Positions 24,557-34,276 of a DNA stretch of 64,000 nt are shown here, piece after piece. The stretch covers positions 682,001-746,000 of the forward strand of contig NZ_WTWY01000002.1 in NCBI RefSeq assembly GCF_009870825.1, given 5' to 3'. The notes beneath the pieces were generated by a model. It saw only the letters and a program-made list of their open reading frames with translations, did not search any database and was not told the origin of the DNA. A program made the position numbers and the translations under genes. The stretch's first letter is position 1. Every line of letters begins with the position of its first letter. The stretch comes from Paenibacillus sp. USDA918EY (lineage in GTDB: Bacteria > Bacillota > Bacilli > Paenibacillales > Paenibacillaceae).

Positions 24557-26074
24557 CTATTTGTGCGCCATACGCCAAGCGTCGAGCTGCTTTTGCACTT
24601 CGGCACGAACCTCGTTTAGACCGGCCTGCTTCAGCTCTTGGTTGAATTTCGGCAGTTCGGTATCGATATCCACGCTGCCCGTCATCAGGCTCGGGTAATA
24701 TTTTTGCCATACCATCTCGATGTTCTGCATCTGGATCGGCATCATGGATAGATCGGGCGTAAAACCCAGCATGCTGGATTTAACGACTCTTGCGTTGGAA
24801 GAACGGAACTGATCCCATTTATTCAGAGGGTCCGGAAACTCGCCGCCCATTGTCTTCAAAATGAACCAGTTGCCCTGAGTATACGTGACCCCCGTGTAAC
24901 CGGGCGTTTCATCCGGGATGGGATTCCCGCTGGCGTCTTTCGGAGGAATAGGCACGACTTGGCCATTCTCGTCCAAGCTGTAATGCACGCCCTCTATCCC
25001 ATAATTGAACAAATTGCGGACTTCGGGGTCCGTATTGAGCAAATTCAAAAATTTAATGGACTCTACGGGGTGCTTGGTTTCTGCGCTGACCGCCATGATG
25101 CCGCCCCGCAAAGATTCCGTCGTGACGAGCTCGGGCGTGACGGCGTTCGCCACCACCTTGTAGCCTCGGTCCTTGCTCCAGCTGTTTACCGCAAGTGGGC
25201 CGCCGTCGGAGGCTTTCCAGAACAACTTCGAACCTATCTTCAGCTTTTGATTCTCCCGTAAAGCGGCATCTTCGTTGATGTAGCCCGCCTTATAATAGCG
25301 CCGCAGCGTATTCAGCACTTGCCTTGCTTCTTTCGTTTCGAATATATTCACCACGGGGGCGTTTGGATCTAAGGACTTCACCATCAAAGGCAGCTTCTTG
25401 TCTATGACGTATTCGTAGCCGTCCAAGGCAAAGAAGTTCTGCGAGTCCTTGTCCAGCTCCATGGGCAAATAATCCGGCTCCTTTTGTTTGATCATCCGCA
25501 GCAAGGGTTCAAGCGATTCCAACGTGTTGTATTTTGTAATATCGATATCGTACTTCTTCACCAGTTCATCCGGATACGTCCACTGTTGACGCACCGCGAG
25601 TTCTTTATTGGTAGGGATGCCGTAAATGCCGCCGTCGTCCATACGCACCCCCTGCCAAAAAACGGGATCGATGACCTCATACATGTCCTTGCCTACGGTA
25701 GACAGATAGTCATCCAGCCGCAGCCATGCGCCACGTTTGGCATAACCCGTGAAGTCCTGGGCAAAAGCGACATCAAAAGGGGTTCCCGCCGAGATCATCG
25801 TGTTCAACCGGTCTTCATACTCTTGCCAGCCTACCTTGACGTAGGTGATGGTAACGCCGATCTTTTTGGCCAGGATCTCATTGATTTTGTCGTTCACCAG
25901 CTTCAGATCCTTGTCCGGCTCGCCGATCGTGTAGTAGATGAGATTCACCGTGGCGCCGCCGGGCTTCCCCTCATCTTCGCCGGAAGACGAGGAACACCCC
26001 GTCCCCGACAGCGCTAACATGACGGTTAATGCAACATATAGGATGATACGACCCCAAAAAGAGGGTTGCTGCAT
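24557..26074 (-). CDS. Carbohydrate ABC transporter binding lipoprotein (second copy)
   Basis: 505 residues. Signal peptide with lipobox LSGTGC (Cys27). A family-1 extracellular solute-binding protein of the LplA type: VNLIYYTIGEPDKDLKLVND, INEILAKKIGVTI, and a C-terminal SMLGFTPDLSMM segment also present in the binding protein at 28884-30371, so the two are paralogues. It lies 21 nt downstream of the YesN regulator and probably in the same operon as the kinase, without permeases of its own. It may share the permeases upstream or act as a sensing partner. Confidence 0.88.
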   Translation of the reverse strand: MQQPSFWGRIILYVALTVMLALSGTGCSSSSGEDEGKPGGATVNLIYYTIGEPDKDLKLVNDKINEILAKKIGVTITYVKVGWQEYEDRLNTMISAGTPFDVAFAQDFTGYAKRGAWLRLDDYLSTVGKDMYEVIDPVFWQGVRMDDGGIYGIPTNKELAVRQQWTYPDELVKKYDIDITKYNTLESLEPLLRMIKQKEPDYLPMELDKDSQNFFALDGYEYVIDKKLPLMVKSLDPNAPVVNIFETKEARQVLNTLRRYYKAGYINEDAALRENQKLKIGSKLFWKASDGGPLAVNSWSKDRGYKVVANAVTPELVTTESLRGGIMAVSAETKHPVESIKFLNLLNTDPEVRNLFNYGIEGVHYSLDENGQVVPIPPKDASGNPIPDETPGYTGVTYTQGNWFILKTMGGEFPDPLNKWDQFRSSNARVVKSSMLGFTPDLSMMPIQMQNIEMVWQKYYPSLMTGSVDIDTELPKFNQELKQAGLNEVRAEVQKQLDAWRMAHK

Positions 26075-26095
26075 ACAAAGGCCTCCTTTGTCACG

Positions 26096-26863
26096 TTAAA
26101 CCTGGCTCTTTTTTCTCATTTCCGATGGCGACTTGCCGAAATAGCTTTGAAAATGGGTGTAAAAATAATTCAGATTGGGGTATCCCACGGAAAGCGCAAT
26201 GCTGGAAATTTTTTCGCTGGTCGTTAAAATGAGTTCCCGCGCGTGAAGCATTCGATAGGCCATCAAATATTCCGAAAACTTCATCTGCGCTTCCTTCAGA
26301 AACAGCTGTCCAAGGTACGTACTGTTCATCCGAAAACGCTCCGCCACCGATTTCAGAGTGATGTTCTGGGCATATTCCGCCTTCACCATCATCAAAATGC
26401 GGTTGGTCAACTTGGATAATTGATCGTACGGAATTCCCAAAATCGGATCGGTGTTCGGATCTTCGCCGCCTGCGCCGCCCAGGGTGCCGTGCAAATCTTC
26501 CACGATGATTTTTTCGATCACCTGCTGCAGCTTGGAACGTTCGACGGGCTTAAGCAAATAATCCTTCACTCCGCAGCGGATCGCCTCCCGGGCGTATTCG
26601 AATTCGCTATAGCCGCTCATGATAATATATTGGGTGGGAAGGCGCATCTCTTTAAGCTTGCCGATGATTTCATAGCCGCGCTCCGTCCCTATGCACACAT
26701 CGAAAATGGCGATATCCGGCAGCAGCTCTACCGCCTTGGACAATGCGCCCTCTCCGGTTTCGCTCGTCTCGATCCGCTGAAAACCGTAGCTTGCCCAATC
26801 CAAACTCCGTTTCATGCCCTCCAGAATCTGCGGTTCATCATCCACGATAAGAAGTTTGTACAT
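26096..26863 (-). CDS. YesN-type response regulator (receiver plus AraC output)
   Basis: 255 residues. Receiver with Asp55 (IAIFDVCIG) and Lys105 (DYLLKPVERS), then a C-terminal AraC-type double HTH (NITLKSVAERFRMNSTYLGQ and ISSIALSVGYPNLNYFYTHF). It is shorter than many YesN proteins because the linker between receiver and HTH is small. It follows the kinase gene by 6 nt, and the binding-protein gene by 21 nt. Expected to activate the sugar uptake genes here when the paired kinase is stimulated. Confidence 0.92.
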   Translation of the reverse strand: MYKLLIVDDEPQILEGMKRSLDWASYGFQRIETSETGEGALSKAVELLPDIAIFDVCIGTERGYEIIGKLKEMRLPTQYIIMSGYSEFEYAREAIRCGVKDYLLKPVERSKLQQVIEKIIVEDLHGTLGGAGGEDPNTDPILGIPYDQLSKLTNRILMMVKAEYAQNITLKSVAERFRMNSTYLGQLFLKEAQMKFSEYLMAYRMLHARELILTTSEKISSIALSVGYPNLNYFYTHFQSYFGKSPSEMRKKSQV

Positions 26864-26869
26864 GCCTGA

Positions 26870-28597
26870 TCACTCCTTTGCGATCGTTACGGTAATCTTG
26901 ACGCCTGCCTCCTCGTTGTTATCGACCCCCATGGAAAAGCCCTCTCCATAGAAAAAATGCAGCCGGGTATACACGTTGCGCAGGCCAATGCTCTTGACAG
27001 GAGCATCGTCACGTCTTGAAAGATTCCGCTTCACTTCGTCCAAACGCTCCCTGGAGATTCCTTTTCCGTTGTCGACAAATTCGAGCACGAAGCGCTGATC
27101 CGTTTCCCAGCCGTTGACGACCAGCAAATTAAATTCGTTGCCCGGATCGAAGCCATGAACGAAAAAATTCTCCGCCAGAGGCTGCATCCAAAATTTCACG
27201 GTAAATACGTTCCAAAGCGCCTCATCCACATTCAGCTGATAATAAAACCGCCCCGGGTATTTCAACTCCATGATTTTCAAATATTTTTGCAAAAGTTCCA
27301 GCTCGCTGCCGATGGATATAATATTTTCTTTCTTCACGATATCCCGATATAAAGCGCCTAAGGTCGCAATGGCATCGGCGGTGTCGACGTCGCGGTTCAC
27401 CAAAGCGGTAGAGCGAATGGCTTCTAACGTGTTGTACAGGAAGTGGGGATTAATCTGATGTTGAAGCGCCTGCATTTCCGTTTCCTGCTGCTTCAGCTTC
27501 AGCAAATATTCCGTGCGAATGTGTTTGTCGAGCTGAAGAACCATGTCATCCAACTCCCGGGCAATCATGCCGTATTCGTTCCGCCTGTAACGGGCCGGAG
27601 AATTCGACGTAAAGTCCGCGGTTTTCACGCGTTTGATGGAATAGATAATGCGCTGAAGGAATCGCGCGTCGTCACGCAGATTGTACACAATGATGAGCAA
27701 TACGCTGATCATCGCCATCAATATAATGAATAACACCGCCGCAATAATGCCGGTATTTTGACGCATAAGCATCGGCAGATCGACAAGAACGACGAAGCGG
27801 AAATCGAACTTGGTGGAAGAAAAGGTCATAAAATACGTGCTTTTCAACCCGCCTAATGAAAGATAGCCGCTGGTTCGTCCGTCATCCGCCGCTTGAAGTA
27901 CCAGCTTCCCGGCATGGCGGTTCCCGCCTAAGATCATGTACACCTCGCCGGAAGCGCTTACGGCTGCAGCCGTGTCCAATTTGTAGCTGTTTATTTTTTT
28001 GAACAGCTGCTCGCTGCTGATCAAGAAACGGAACTCCCCGATCTGGCGGGAAATCTGGTTCGGGTCGGATAACTTTTTGCGGTATACGAATCCCTTTTGG
28101 ATCGTCTCGCGAAAGGTTTCATCCGTGTTCGGCAGGCGGAACGCGAAGCTGTCATTGCCGCTGCTGTCAAAGCGAACCGCATTGCCCCGCGACGCGGTAT
28201 GAAGGCTGATTTGCGTAATGTCTCCCTGCCCTGAGCTGTACAAAAAAGCTTTCATATCGTCGGGAAAGGAGACGAGCGGTTCGTTAAATTGGCTGTTTTT
28301 CAGCCTGTTCGTCAGATACCCCTCCGCGCTATTGCCCAAAAAGTACCTGGCATCGGTCATCAGCCGATTGTTGGAGTATATTCGCTGCATGTATGCCTCG
28401 ATGCGATCCGCATCATACTGAAGCTCGTTTTCGATGCGGGCAAAGGCGCTGACAGCCTCGGTTCGGGCGTTTTCGATCCATTGATACAGCAGTATCGCAC
28501 AAGTCAGAATGCCAAGCGCCAACCCTAAAGTCACCACAAATACCGTATACGCAATGAATTTGCCGCGGTATATCTTAATCTGCAGAAAAGAACCCAT
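26870..28597 (-). CDS. YesM-type sensor histidine kinase
   Basis: 575 residues from the ATG at 28597, 6 nt after AAGGAGG. Two membrane segments flank an extracytoplasmic sensor region of about 260 residues, followed by HAMP, a His-kinase segment (MQALQHQINPHFLYNTLEAI) and an ATPase domain (EFVDNGKGISRERL, SIGLRNVYTRLHFFYG). YesM kinases read polysaccharide or sugar signals, usually via a binding protein. It is co-transcribed with the YesN regulator and one lipoprotein. A 16-bp palindrome lies in its leader. Confidence 0.92.
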   Translation of the reverse strand: MGSFLQIKIYRGKFIAYTVFVVTLGLALGILTCAILLYQWIENARTEAVSAFARIENELQYDADRIEAYMQRIYSNNRLMTDARYFLGNSAEGYLTNRLKNSQFNEPLVSFPDDMKAFLYSSGQGDITQISLHTASRGNAVRFDSSGNDSFAFRLPNTDETFRETIQKGFVYRKKLSDPNQISRQIGEFRFLISSEQLFKKINSYKLDTAAAVSASGEVYMILGGNRHAGKLVLQAADDGRTSGYLSLGGLKSTYFMTFSSTKFDFRFVVLVDLPMLMRQNTGIIAAVLFIILMAMISVLLIIVYNLRDDARFLQRIIYSIKRVKTADFTSNSPARYRRNEYGMIARELDDMVLQLDKHIRTEYLLKLKQQETEMQALQHQINPHFLYNTLEAIRSTALVNRDVDTADAIATLGALYRDIVKKENIISIGSELELLQKYLKIMELKYPGRFYYQLNVDEALWNVFTVKFWMQPLAENFFVHGFDPGNEFNLLVVNGWETDQRFVLEFVDNGKGISRERLDEVKRNLSRRDDAPVKSIGLRNVYTRLHFFYGEGFSMGVDNNEEAGVKITVTIAKE

Positions 28598-28630
28598 GCG
28601 ACGCCTCCTTTGCATCAGGTTGTTAACGGA

Positions 28631-28646
28631 GGATTTTGCAAAATCC
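28631..28646. repeat. GGATTTTGCAAAATCC palindromic repeat
   Basis: A perfect 16-bp palindrome 34 nt upstream of the yesM start. A degenerate copy lies at 28739-28757 and related copies before pgk (62789-62954). Confidence 0.55.
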
Positions 28647-28807
28647 AGAACGATGAGCATTCCACTTCATGGAAGCAATTTCATTATATCTTGTTTTCCT
28701 CTATCAGGAGGATGCAAAATTCGATCCGGATCGACATTGGGATTTTGGCAAAGTCCTCATACAGGAAAAACGTCAATCGACGTACTTCTTCAGTAGACAG
28801 ACCGCGT

Positions 28808-28857
28808 TTATATTATAAGAAAGCCCGAACGGGCAAGTGATCCTTCCGTTCGGGCTT
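28808..28857 (-). terminator. Terminator after the first binding-protein gene
   Basis: A perfect 12-bp stem AAGCCCGAACGG/CCGTTCGGGCTT, followed on the minus strand by TCTTATAATA. Confidence 0.75.
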
Positions 28858-28883
28858 CCAAGTCGGGCGTTGGCTTTTATGAC

Positions 28884-30371
28884 TCACTTAAAGAAAGCAT
28901 CAATCTGCTCTTGGGCGGCTTTCATGAGGGTATCCATGCCTGCCGCTTTGAGTTCGGACACGATCTTCGGAACCATTTTCTCCGGATCGGATGCGCCCGT
29001 GAGCAATTCATAACGGTATTTGTCCCACACCGCCTTGGTATTCGCCACCTCTGTAGAGAGATTGGAAATATCCATGGAGAAGCCCAGCAGCGAAGACGCA
29101 AACGCTTGTTCATTCAGCTTTTTAACTTGTTCCCACTGATCTGCAGGGGCATCCTTCTGTGTTGCCATGTCAAAGAATGTGCCTTGCGTGTAGGCAGCGA
29201 GCGGCCATGTATCTGTCGTGCGCTCAACAACCTTCTCGCCATCCACTTTCTTGTAATCCACACCCTCTTCGCCAAAAGCGAGCATGTTGCGCAGCTTCGG
29301 ATCGGTATTGACCAGTTCCAGGTATTTCAGAGCTTCTTTTTTATATTTCGAGTTGGCGGAAATTGCATTCAAAGAACCTTGGATCGTCGTCGTCGTGTAG
29401 ATCGGTCCGTAATTCTGCACCATATCGTACTTTTCAACGCCATTGTTGACTTGCCAGCCCACTTCTGCACCAGGGAATCCTTGAGCGCTCATGAATGGTT
29501 TGCCTTTATCCGGTTCAGGCTTGGTTGGCGCGTCCGGATTGATAATGCCGTCTTGATACCATTGATGCAGCATTTTCAAATTCTCCATCACGTCCGGCTG
29601 CTCCAGAACAGATACGACCTTACGCGAAGCATCGTCCGCCTTTACGCCGATAGGAGCGAGTCCAAGGGCCATATCGTCGTATTCGTTAAAGAATCCGTTC
29701 AAGCCTTCGCTTTGCGTCATCGGAAGCGGATAGAAGCTTTTTCCTTCTCCTGCTTTCATGTCATGGAAAGGCTTATCGAGATCCTTCAGCGTTTTCATGT
29801 TTGGCACGTCAATGCCGTATTTCTCAACATACTTATGATCGAATACCCAATACTGGGTTAGGGACGAGTCCTTGTACGTAGGTACGGAATAAATTTTGCC
29901 GCCGACTTTTGAGCCATCCCATACCTTCTCGGGAATAAGCTTATACAGATCCGGCGTTTCGCTTTGCACGAGATCCGTGAGATCGGCAAAGGCGCCCATG
30001 GCAACTTGCTGATTGTACTTGGAACCGTTCGTGAACATGATATCGAAAGGTTCGCCCGTATTTACGATCGTGTTGATCTTCGTATCCCATTCGCCCCAGC
30101 TGGCCACTTTGATATCCACTTTGACGCCGATTTTCTCGGCTGTGTATTCATTCATCGCTGCGACAGCCTTGTCAAAGTTGTTCGGAACCTGGCCGCCGAT
30201 CGTCCACCATACCAACGTAGGCACATCAGTGGAAGATGAAGAAGTTTTGGAAGCATCGGAAGCCTTCGGATCGGAAGCGGATGTATCCGACTTCGAGCCG
30301 CAAGCTGCAAGCGCTGACATCAGAAGCGTCAGAACGCAAGCGGTAGAAAGGAGCTTCAAAGGCTTTTTCAT
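28884..30371 (-). CDS. Carbohydrate ABC transporter binding lipoprotein
   Basis: 495 residues from the ATG at 30371, behind AAGGGGG. Lipobox LAAC (Cys24), Ser/Thr-rich linker, then a solute-binding fold of the LplA/YtcQ group (LVWWTIGGQVPNNFDKAV, AAMNEYTAEKIGVKVDIKV, SLLGFSMDISNLSTEVANTK). It is downstream of two permease genes in one operon (permease, permease, binding protein), followed by a terminator that separates it from the kinase genes. No ATPase gene is nearby, as usual for this group, which shares MsmX-type ATPases. Substrate likely an oligosaccharide from plant or host polymers. Confidence 0.9.
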   Translation of the reverse strand: MKKPLKLLSTACVLTLLMSALAACGSKSDTSASDPKASDASKTSSSSTDVPTLVWWTIGGQVPNNFDKAVAAMNEYTAEKIGVKVDIKVASWGEWDTKINTIVNTGEPFDIMFTNGSKYNQQVAMGAFADLTDLVQSETPDLYKLIPEKVWDGSKVGGKIYSVPTYKDSSLTQYWVFDHKYVEKYGIDVPNMKTLKDLDKPFHDMKAGEGKSFYPLPMTQSEGLNGFFNEYDDMALGLAPIGVKADDASRKVVSVLEQPDVMENLKMLHQWYQDGIINPDAPTKPEPDKGKPFMSAQGFPGAEVGWQVNNGVEKYDMVQNYGPIYTTTTIQGSLNAISANSKYKKEALKYLELVNTDPKLRNMLAFGEEGVDYKKVDGEKVVERTTDTWPLAAYTQGTFFDMATQKDAPADQWEQVKKLNEQAFASSLLGFSMDISNLSTEVANTKAVWDKYRYELLTGASDPEKMVPKIVSELKAAGMDTLMKAAQEQIDAFFK

Positions 30372-30544
30372 AAGTATTTCCCCCTTATAAGTGTTGTTCT
30401 TGCGCCGTTTTGAAATTTTTGTATACAAGTTGGCGATGATCAGAACGGCGATGTATAAAAGAAAACGTCTTTCGACGGATTCTCTAAGTGGACAGACCGC
30501 TTTTAGCGGAACCTTTTCCCCAATGCTTGGCCTTCGGGGACGCC

Positions 30545-31474
30545 TTATCCCTTGACGGCGCCGATCGTCAGGCCGGAAATGAAATACCGCTGGAAGAACG
30601 GGTAAGCAAAGGCTACAGGGAGCACGATAATGATCGCCACCGCCATCCGCGCGGATTCTTTCGGCATCGTTGCCGCAAGCATCGCGTAGCTGACGCCCAT
30701 GCTGGCGGCATTTTTCGCAAGAGCATCCACGTTGCTCATCAAGTTATTCAGCAGCGCCTGCAAGGAATACAGATCCTGGTTGTTGATGTACAGCATCGAT
30801 TGGAACCAGTCATTCCAGTAAGCAAAGCACAGGAACAGTCCGATGGTTGCGATAACCGGCAAGGAAATCGGCAAAACGATCGAGAAGAAAATACGCAGCT
30901 GGCCCGCGCCGTCGATTTCCGCGGATTCGATCAGGCCGTCCGGTATCGTGCTCTTAAAGAACGTTTTGCAAATAATGACGTTGAAGGACGAAACCGCCAG
31001 CGGTAAAATCAGCGCCCAAACCGTATCCTTAAGTCCAAGCAAATTGGCGTTGATGTAATAGCTGGAAACCAAACCTCCATTAAAGATCATCGGAATAAAT
31101 ACGATCCAGGTCAGCAGCCCCTTGAGCTTGTAATTCGGCCGGGAGATGACGTAACCCATAGAAGCGGTCAGCAGCACGCCCAGTACCGTGCCCACAATCG
31201 TGACCAATGCCGATATGCCGAGCGCACGCAGAATCATCGTCCCTTGCTGTGCTATATAACTGTAAGCATCGCCGGAAAGCGCGGTTGGAATGATGTGATA
31301 TCCCGTCTGTCGGATGGAGTCCTCGCTGGATAAGGATATGGAAAGCACGACCAGCATCGGCACCACGCACACTAACGCGAGCAAAATAAATATGAGATTG
31401 AACACGATGTTGACGCCTTTGCTCGGGCGGTTGAATTTATCCAACCCGCTTTCATAAACCGTTCTTGCTGCCAT
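30545..31474 (-). CDS. ABC sugar permease, LplC/YtcP type
   Basis: 309 residues, six membrane segments. The MalG-type EAA loop is ESAEIDGAGQLRIFFSIVLPIS. The C-terminal stretch FFQRYFISGLTIGAVKG is typical. It follows the first permease by 11 nt and precedes the binding protein. Together they import an oligosaccharide. Confidence 0.92.
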   Translation of the reverse strand: MAARTVYESGLDKFNRPSKGVNIVFNLIFILLALVCVVPMLVVLSISLSSEDSIRQTGYHIIPTALSGDAYSYIAQQGTMILRALGISALVTIVGTVLGVLLTASMGYVISRPNYKLKGLLTWIVFIPMIFNGGLVSSYYINANLLGLKDTVWALILPLAVSSFNVIICKTFFKSTIPDGLIESAEIDGAGQLRIFFSIVLPISLPVIATIGLFLCFAYWNDWFQSMLYINNQDLYSLQALLNNLMSNVDALAKNAASMGVSYAMLAATMPKESARMAVAIIIVLPVAFAYPFFQRYFISGLTIGAVKG

Positions 31475-31485
31475 AAACGCACCCC

Positions 31486-32430
31486 CTACATCATCGCGCT
31501 ATCCGGATCTATTCTGCGAACGATCCAGTTTGCCGTTAGAATCGTGATACAACCCAGCACGGATTGCACGAATGCGGCCGCGGAAGCCATGCCGACGGTT
31601 GCCGTTTTGAGTTGCTTATAAACCAATACATCAATGGTGGTGGTCACGTTAAACAAGGAGTTCGAATCCCGCGGTACTTGGAAGAACAATCCGAAATCCG
31701 TGTAGAAGATGCGGCCCACGGCCAAGATAAACATCATGACGATAACCAGTTTCATCAACGGCAGGGTAATGAATCGTGTCTGCTGCCAGATGGAAGCGCC
31801 ATCAATAACGGCCGCCTCATAGTAGGTTTTATCAATGCCGGTGATTGTCGCCAAGTAAACGACCATACCGTAACCTACGCTTTTCCAAACATGCATGAAG
31901 ATCAAAAGGTAAGGCCAGTATTTCGACTCCATATACCAGTTGATCGGCTCGCCGCCCATATTCACCAGCATTTGATTGACAATCCCTTTGTCAAAGCTCA
32001 AAAATGCCCAGCCTACTGCCGAAACGACGACCCAGGACAGAAAATAGGGCAAAAACATCATGGTCTGATACACTTTGCCCGCTCTCCGATTGTGCAGCAT
32101 GCCGACCATCAGGGCTAAAGCAACGGGGATGACAATGCCGAGGACGATAAAAATGATATTGTATCCCAGCGTATTTCGAATAATGATCCAGGCATCGTTC
32201 GATTTGAACAAAAATTCGAAGTTCTTCAACCCCGCCCATGGACTGTTAATGACGTTGCTTAGAAATCCGCCGCTTATTCTAAAGTTCTTAAAGGCGATAA
32301 TGATGCCGAACATGGGTAAGAAGCAGAAAAGAATGTACCATATGGTCGTCGGCAGCGCCAAAAGCGTCAGCTCGGCATCTTGCTTGCGCCATCGCGTTCG
32401 TAAGCGCTTACCTTTCGTCTTAGTGCTCAT
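31486..32430 (-). CDS. ABC sugar permease, LplB/YtcN type
   Basis: 314 residues from the ATG at 32430 (AGAGGTG 7 nt before). Six membrane segments and the MalF-type EAA loop AAVIDGASIWQQTRFITLPLMK. The N terminus is basic and cytoplasmic (KGKRLRTRWRKQDAEL), as in LplB. First gene of the transport operon. A cre-like element lies 57-70 nt upstream. Confidence 0.92.
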   Translation of the reverse strand: MSTKTKGKRLRTRWRKQDAELTLLALPTTIWYILFCFLPMFGIIIAFKNFRISGGFLSNVINSPWAGLKNFEFLFKSNDAWIIIRNTLGYNIIFIVLGIVIPVALALMVGMLHNRRAGKVYQTMMFLPYFLSWVVVSAVGWAFLSFDKGIVNQMLVNMGGEPINWYMESKYWPYLLIFMHVWKSVGYGMVVYLATITGIDKTYYEAAVIDGASIWQQTRFITLPLMKLVIVMMFILAVGRIFYTDFGLFFQVPRDSNSLFNVTTTIDVLVYKQLKTATVGMASAAAFVQSVLGCITILTANWIVRRIDPDSAMM

Positions 32431-32486
32431 GTCTGTCACCTCTTCCGTCATCCTATATTGCTTGTTGTAAGTCAATTTTAAAGGAA

Positions 32487-32500
32487 ATAGAGCGCTTTCA
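32487..32500 (-). promoter_or_regulatory. Possible catabolite-repression (cre) element
   Basis: TGAAAGCGCTCTAT on the minus strand matches the Bacillus cre consensus at 12 of 14 positions and lies just upstream of the sugar transport operon. CcpA control would fit, but short motifs like this also arise by chance. Confidence 0.4.
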
Positions 32501-33098
32501 TCCAGATAACAAACATGATAAAGTAGTCAACAAACGTTAGGTTTTGCAAGGAAATTGTCAAGGAAATCGCAAGATGAGGATGGCCGGTTCATTTTGAACA
32601 AAAAAAGGTCACCCCGTGGATGACCGCTTTGTCTTTAAAAATCCGTCAATTGGATATGAATCAAATACCTCATCATGCCGGATACTTCGTATCGGCCACA
32701 TTATCCTTCATTCCTGCATGTTTCCCCGTCCATGAATGGTAATCGCTCCTTGCATCGCCTCATTACATTTCGATCGGGCGCTCACCACTACCCATATCTC
32801 ACCATGTTTCGCCTCATTAATATAACAAAAAAGGCACCATCTACAAGGTGACTTTATCCATTAAAAGCCAACCGTCGCAGCAATGCCCTGACTTCCTTTG
32901 ATTTATAGATCTTTTGCCTTTTTATACCCTAACTGATTGATCTCACGTTCTTTAAGCCAATTTAAGGCCGCTCTACGACCACTCATCTCCTTGCTTAATA
33001 TGCCCTCTTCGCTTGAATGTCATTTTAAATTGAATTCCCTTATAGGTTCAAAAGGTGAAGCGGCTTGTTTAAAAACTTTGATTTCTTCCATTGCCACA
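32501..33098. other. Gene-poor region with coding remnants
   Basis: No intact gene. A GGTCACCCC-type hairpin followed by T (32606-32630) could be a terminator. On the minus strand, just after the Doc gene, open frames of 15-30 codons follow each other (for example one reading MSGRRAALNWLKEREINQLG ending near 32907). They look like pieces of decayed genes, not working ones. Confidence 0.35.
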
Positions 33099-33494
33099 TT
33101 ACCTAGCATTTGAATGTTTTTCAAGCATTTGAGCAATCGATTCGAGTTCGTAGTTCCCTTGTGCGATATCAACGATAAACTCTACCGCCTCATGACGTTC
33201 CATTTTCAAATGGAAGCCGTTTAACAATAAAAATGATTTTGTCACAAGATAAGCTGTCCGTTTATTTCCATTGTGAAAACAATGATTTTTGACCAAAGAT
33301 TCCAATAATGCAGCTGCTTTGTCAAATAAGGTTGGGTATGCATCTTCCCCAAACAGGCTTTGTTGCGGTCTATGTACCGCAGATTCAAGCAGACCATGGT
33401 CTTTGACGCCTGCTTGATCTGCATCGTTCATTCTTGTCATTATAAAATAATGCGCGGCAATAACTTCTTCCTTGGTTATAAAGATGACGGCCAT
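33099..33494 (-). CDS. Doc-type toxin (death-on-curing, Fic fold)
   Basis: 131 residues. The Fic/Doc active motif is intact at 71-79: H-C-F-H-N-G-N-K-R. Doc proteins are kinases that phosphorylate elongation factor Tu and stop translation. Its gene starts 1 nt after the stop of the antitoxin gene, so the two are translationally coupled. A stretch of decayed DNA follows it. Confidence 0.9.
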   Translation of the reverse strand: MAVIFITKEEVIAAHYFIMTRMNDADQAGVKDHGLLESAVHRPQQSLFGEDAYPTLFDKAAALLESLVKNHCFHNGNKRTAYLVTKSFLLLNGFHLKMERHEAVEFIVDIAQGNYELESIAQMLEKHSNAR

Positions 33495-33495
33495 A

Positions 33496-33789
33496 TTATC
33501 GATCCTTTAGATCATCGAGTATCCCTCGATCTTCATTGAATACGTCAAAAAACGCCTCCAACACTTCCGGGCGGACATGATCAGGAAGTTTTGCTTGCTG
33601 AACTTTTTTAAGGATCACTTCGCCACGGTCGTTTTCGATGAATTCAACCTCGTCTCCTTGCGAAACACCTAACCGTTCAGCCAGTTGTTTAGGTAGGCTT
33701 ACACCTAGACTGTTACCCATTCGGCCAATTTTTCGGGAATAACGGGTCCCCTCGGGTTTATTATTTGCCAACTTGATCACACCATCCAT
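33496..33789 (-). CDS. AbrB/MazE-fold antitoxin of the Doc toxin
   Basis: 97 residues from the ATG at 33789 behind AGGAGG. An AbrB/SpoVT swapped-hairpin domain (RYSRKIGRMGNSLGVSLPKQ, GDEVEFIENDRGEVIL) binds DNA. The C-terminal 35 residues (VRPEVLEAFFDVFNEDRGIL) presumably inhibit Doc. An inverted repeat upstream is the likely autoregulatory operator. This is the usual AbrB-Doc pair, not the classic Phd-Doc. Confidence 0.88.
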   Translation of the reverse strand: MDGVIKLANNKPEGTRYSRKIGRMGNSLGVSLPKQLAERLGVSQGDEVEFIENDRGEVILKKVQQAKLPDHVRPEVLEAFFDVFNEDRGILDDLKDR

Positions 33790-33824
33790 GTTTATTTTCC
33801 TCCTATAGTATGATCGAAACATAA

Positions 33825-33862
33825 TATGTTATACCTTATAACTGTAATAACGTTATAACATA
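33825..33862. promoter_or_regulatory. Operator of the AbrB-Doc operon
   Basis: TATGTTATA (33825-33833) and TATAACATA (33854-33862) are exact inverted repeats 20 nt apart. TTATAAC units lie between them (33836-33842 and in GTTATAAC). Position just upstream of the operon fits autorepression. Confidence 0.55.
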
Positions 33863-34276
33863 CTTACATTTTAACAATATTAATACGGAAAATAAAGCTA
33901 AAAAACGACCTGATCACGGTTAGGGTTACTAAGGAGCGAACCGTGGCTATACAAAATCACCATTGCCACCGCTTATGTTACCTAGACTTCACGATAGACT
34001 CACTGTGACTTACCTTCAACTTGAAGGCTTGGTCCATAGGTTCCTTTAGATGTGAATCTGCCCATGCCCTGTAATGTGGAATCAGAGAACTGAAGTATAA
34101 GCTGACTCTCCTGTTCAATACAATTATATGGGTCAATATCCGGTTTGCCGCATGCTTGGATTTGCCGCCAAGCTGCTTCCACACATCACCCGGATAACCG
34201 ATCTTATTCAGTATTGTATAAGTCTCTTTTCACGCTACCCCTTCTCTTCCCCACTCTCATTATACGCGATATGCAT
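33863..34276. other. Intergenic region, no gene supported
   Basis: About 410 nt between the toxin-antitoxin operon and the EamA promoter. Short minus-strand open frames (33978-34184) lack a good ribosome binding site and codon bias. I see nothing else. Confidence 0.35.

Noticed and set aside
33978-34184. Two overlapping minus-strand frames of 60-68 codons
   Set aside because: No ribosome binding site, no coding bias and no family pattern.
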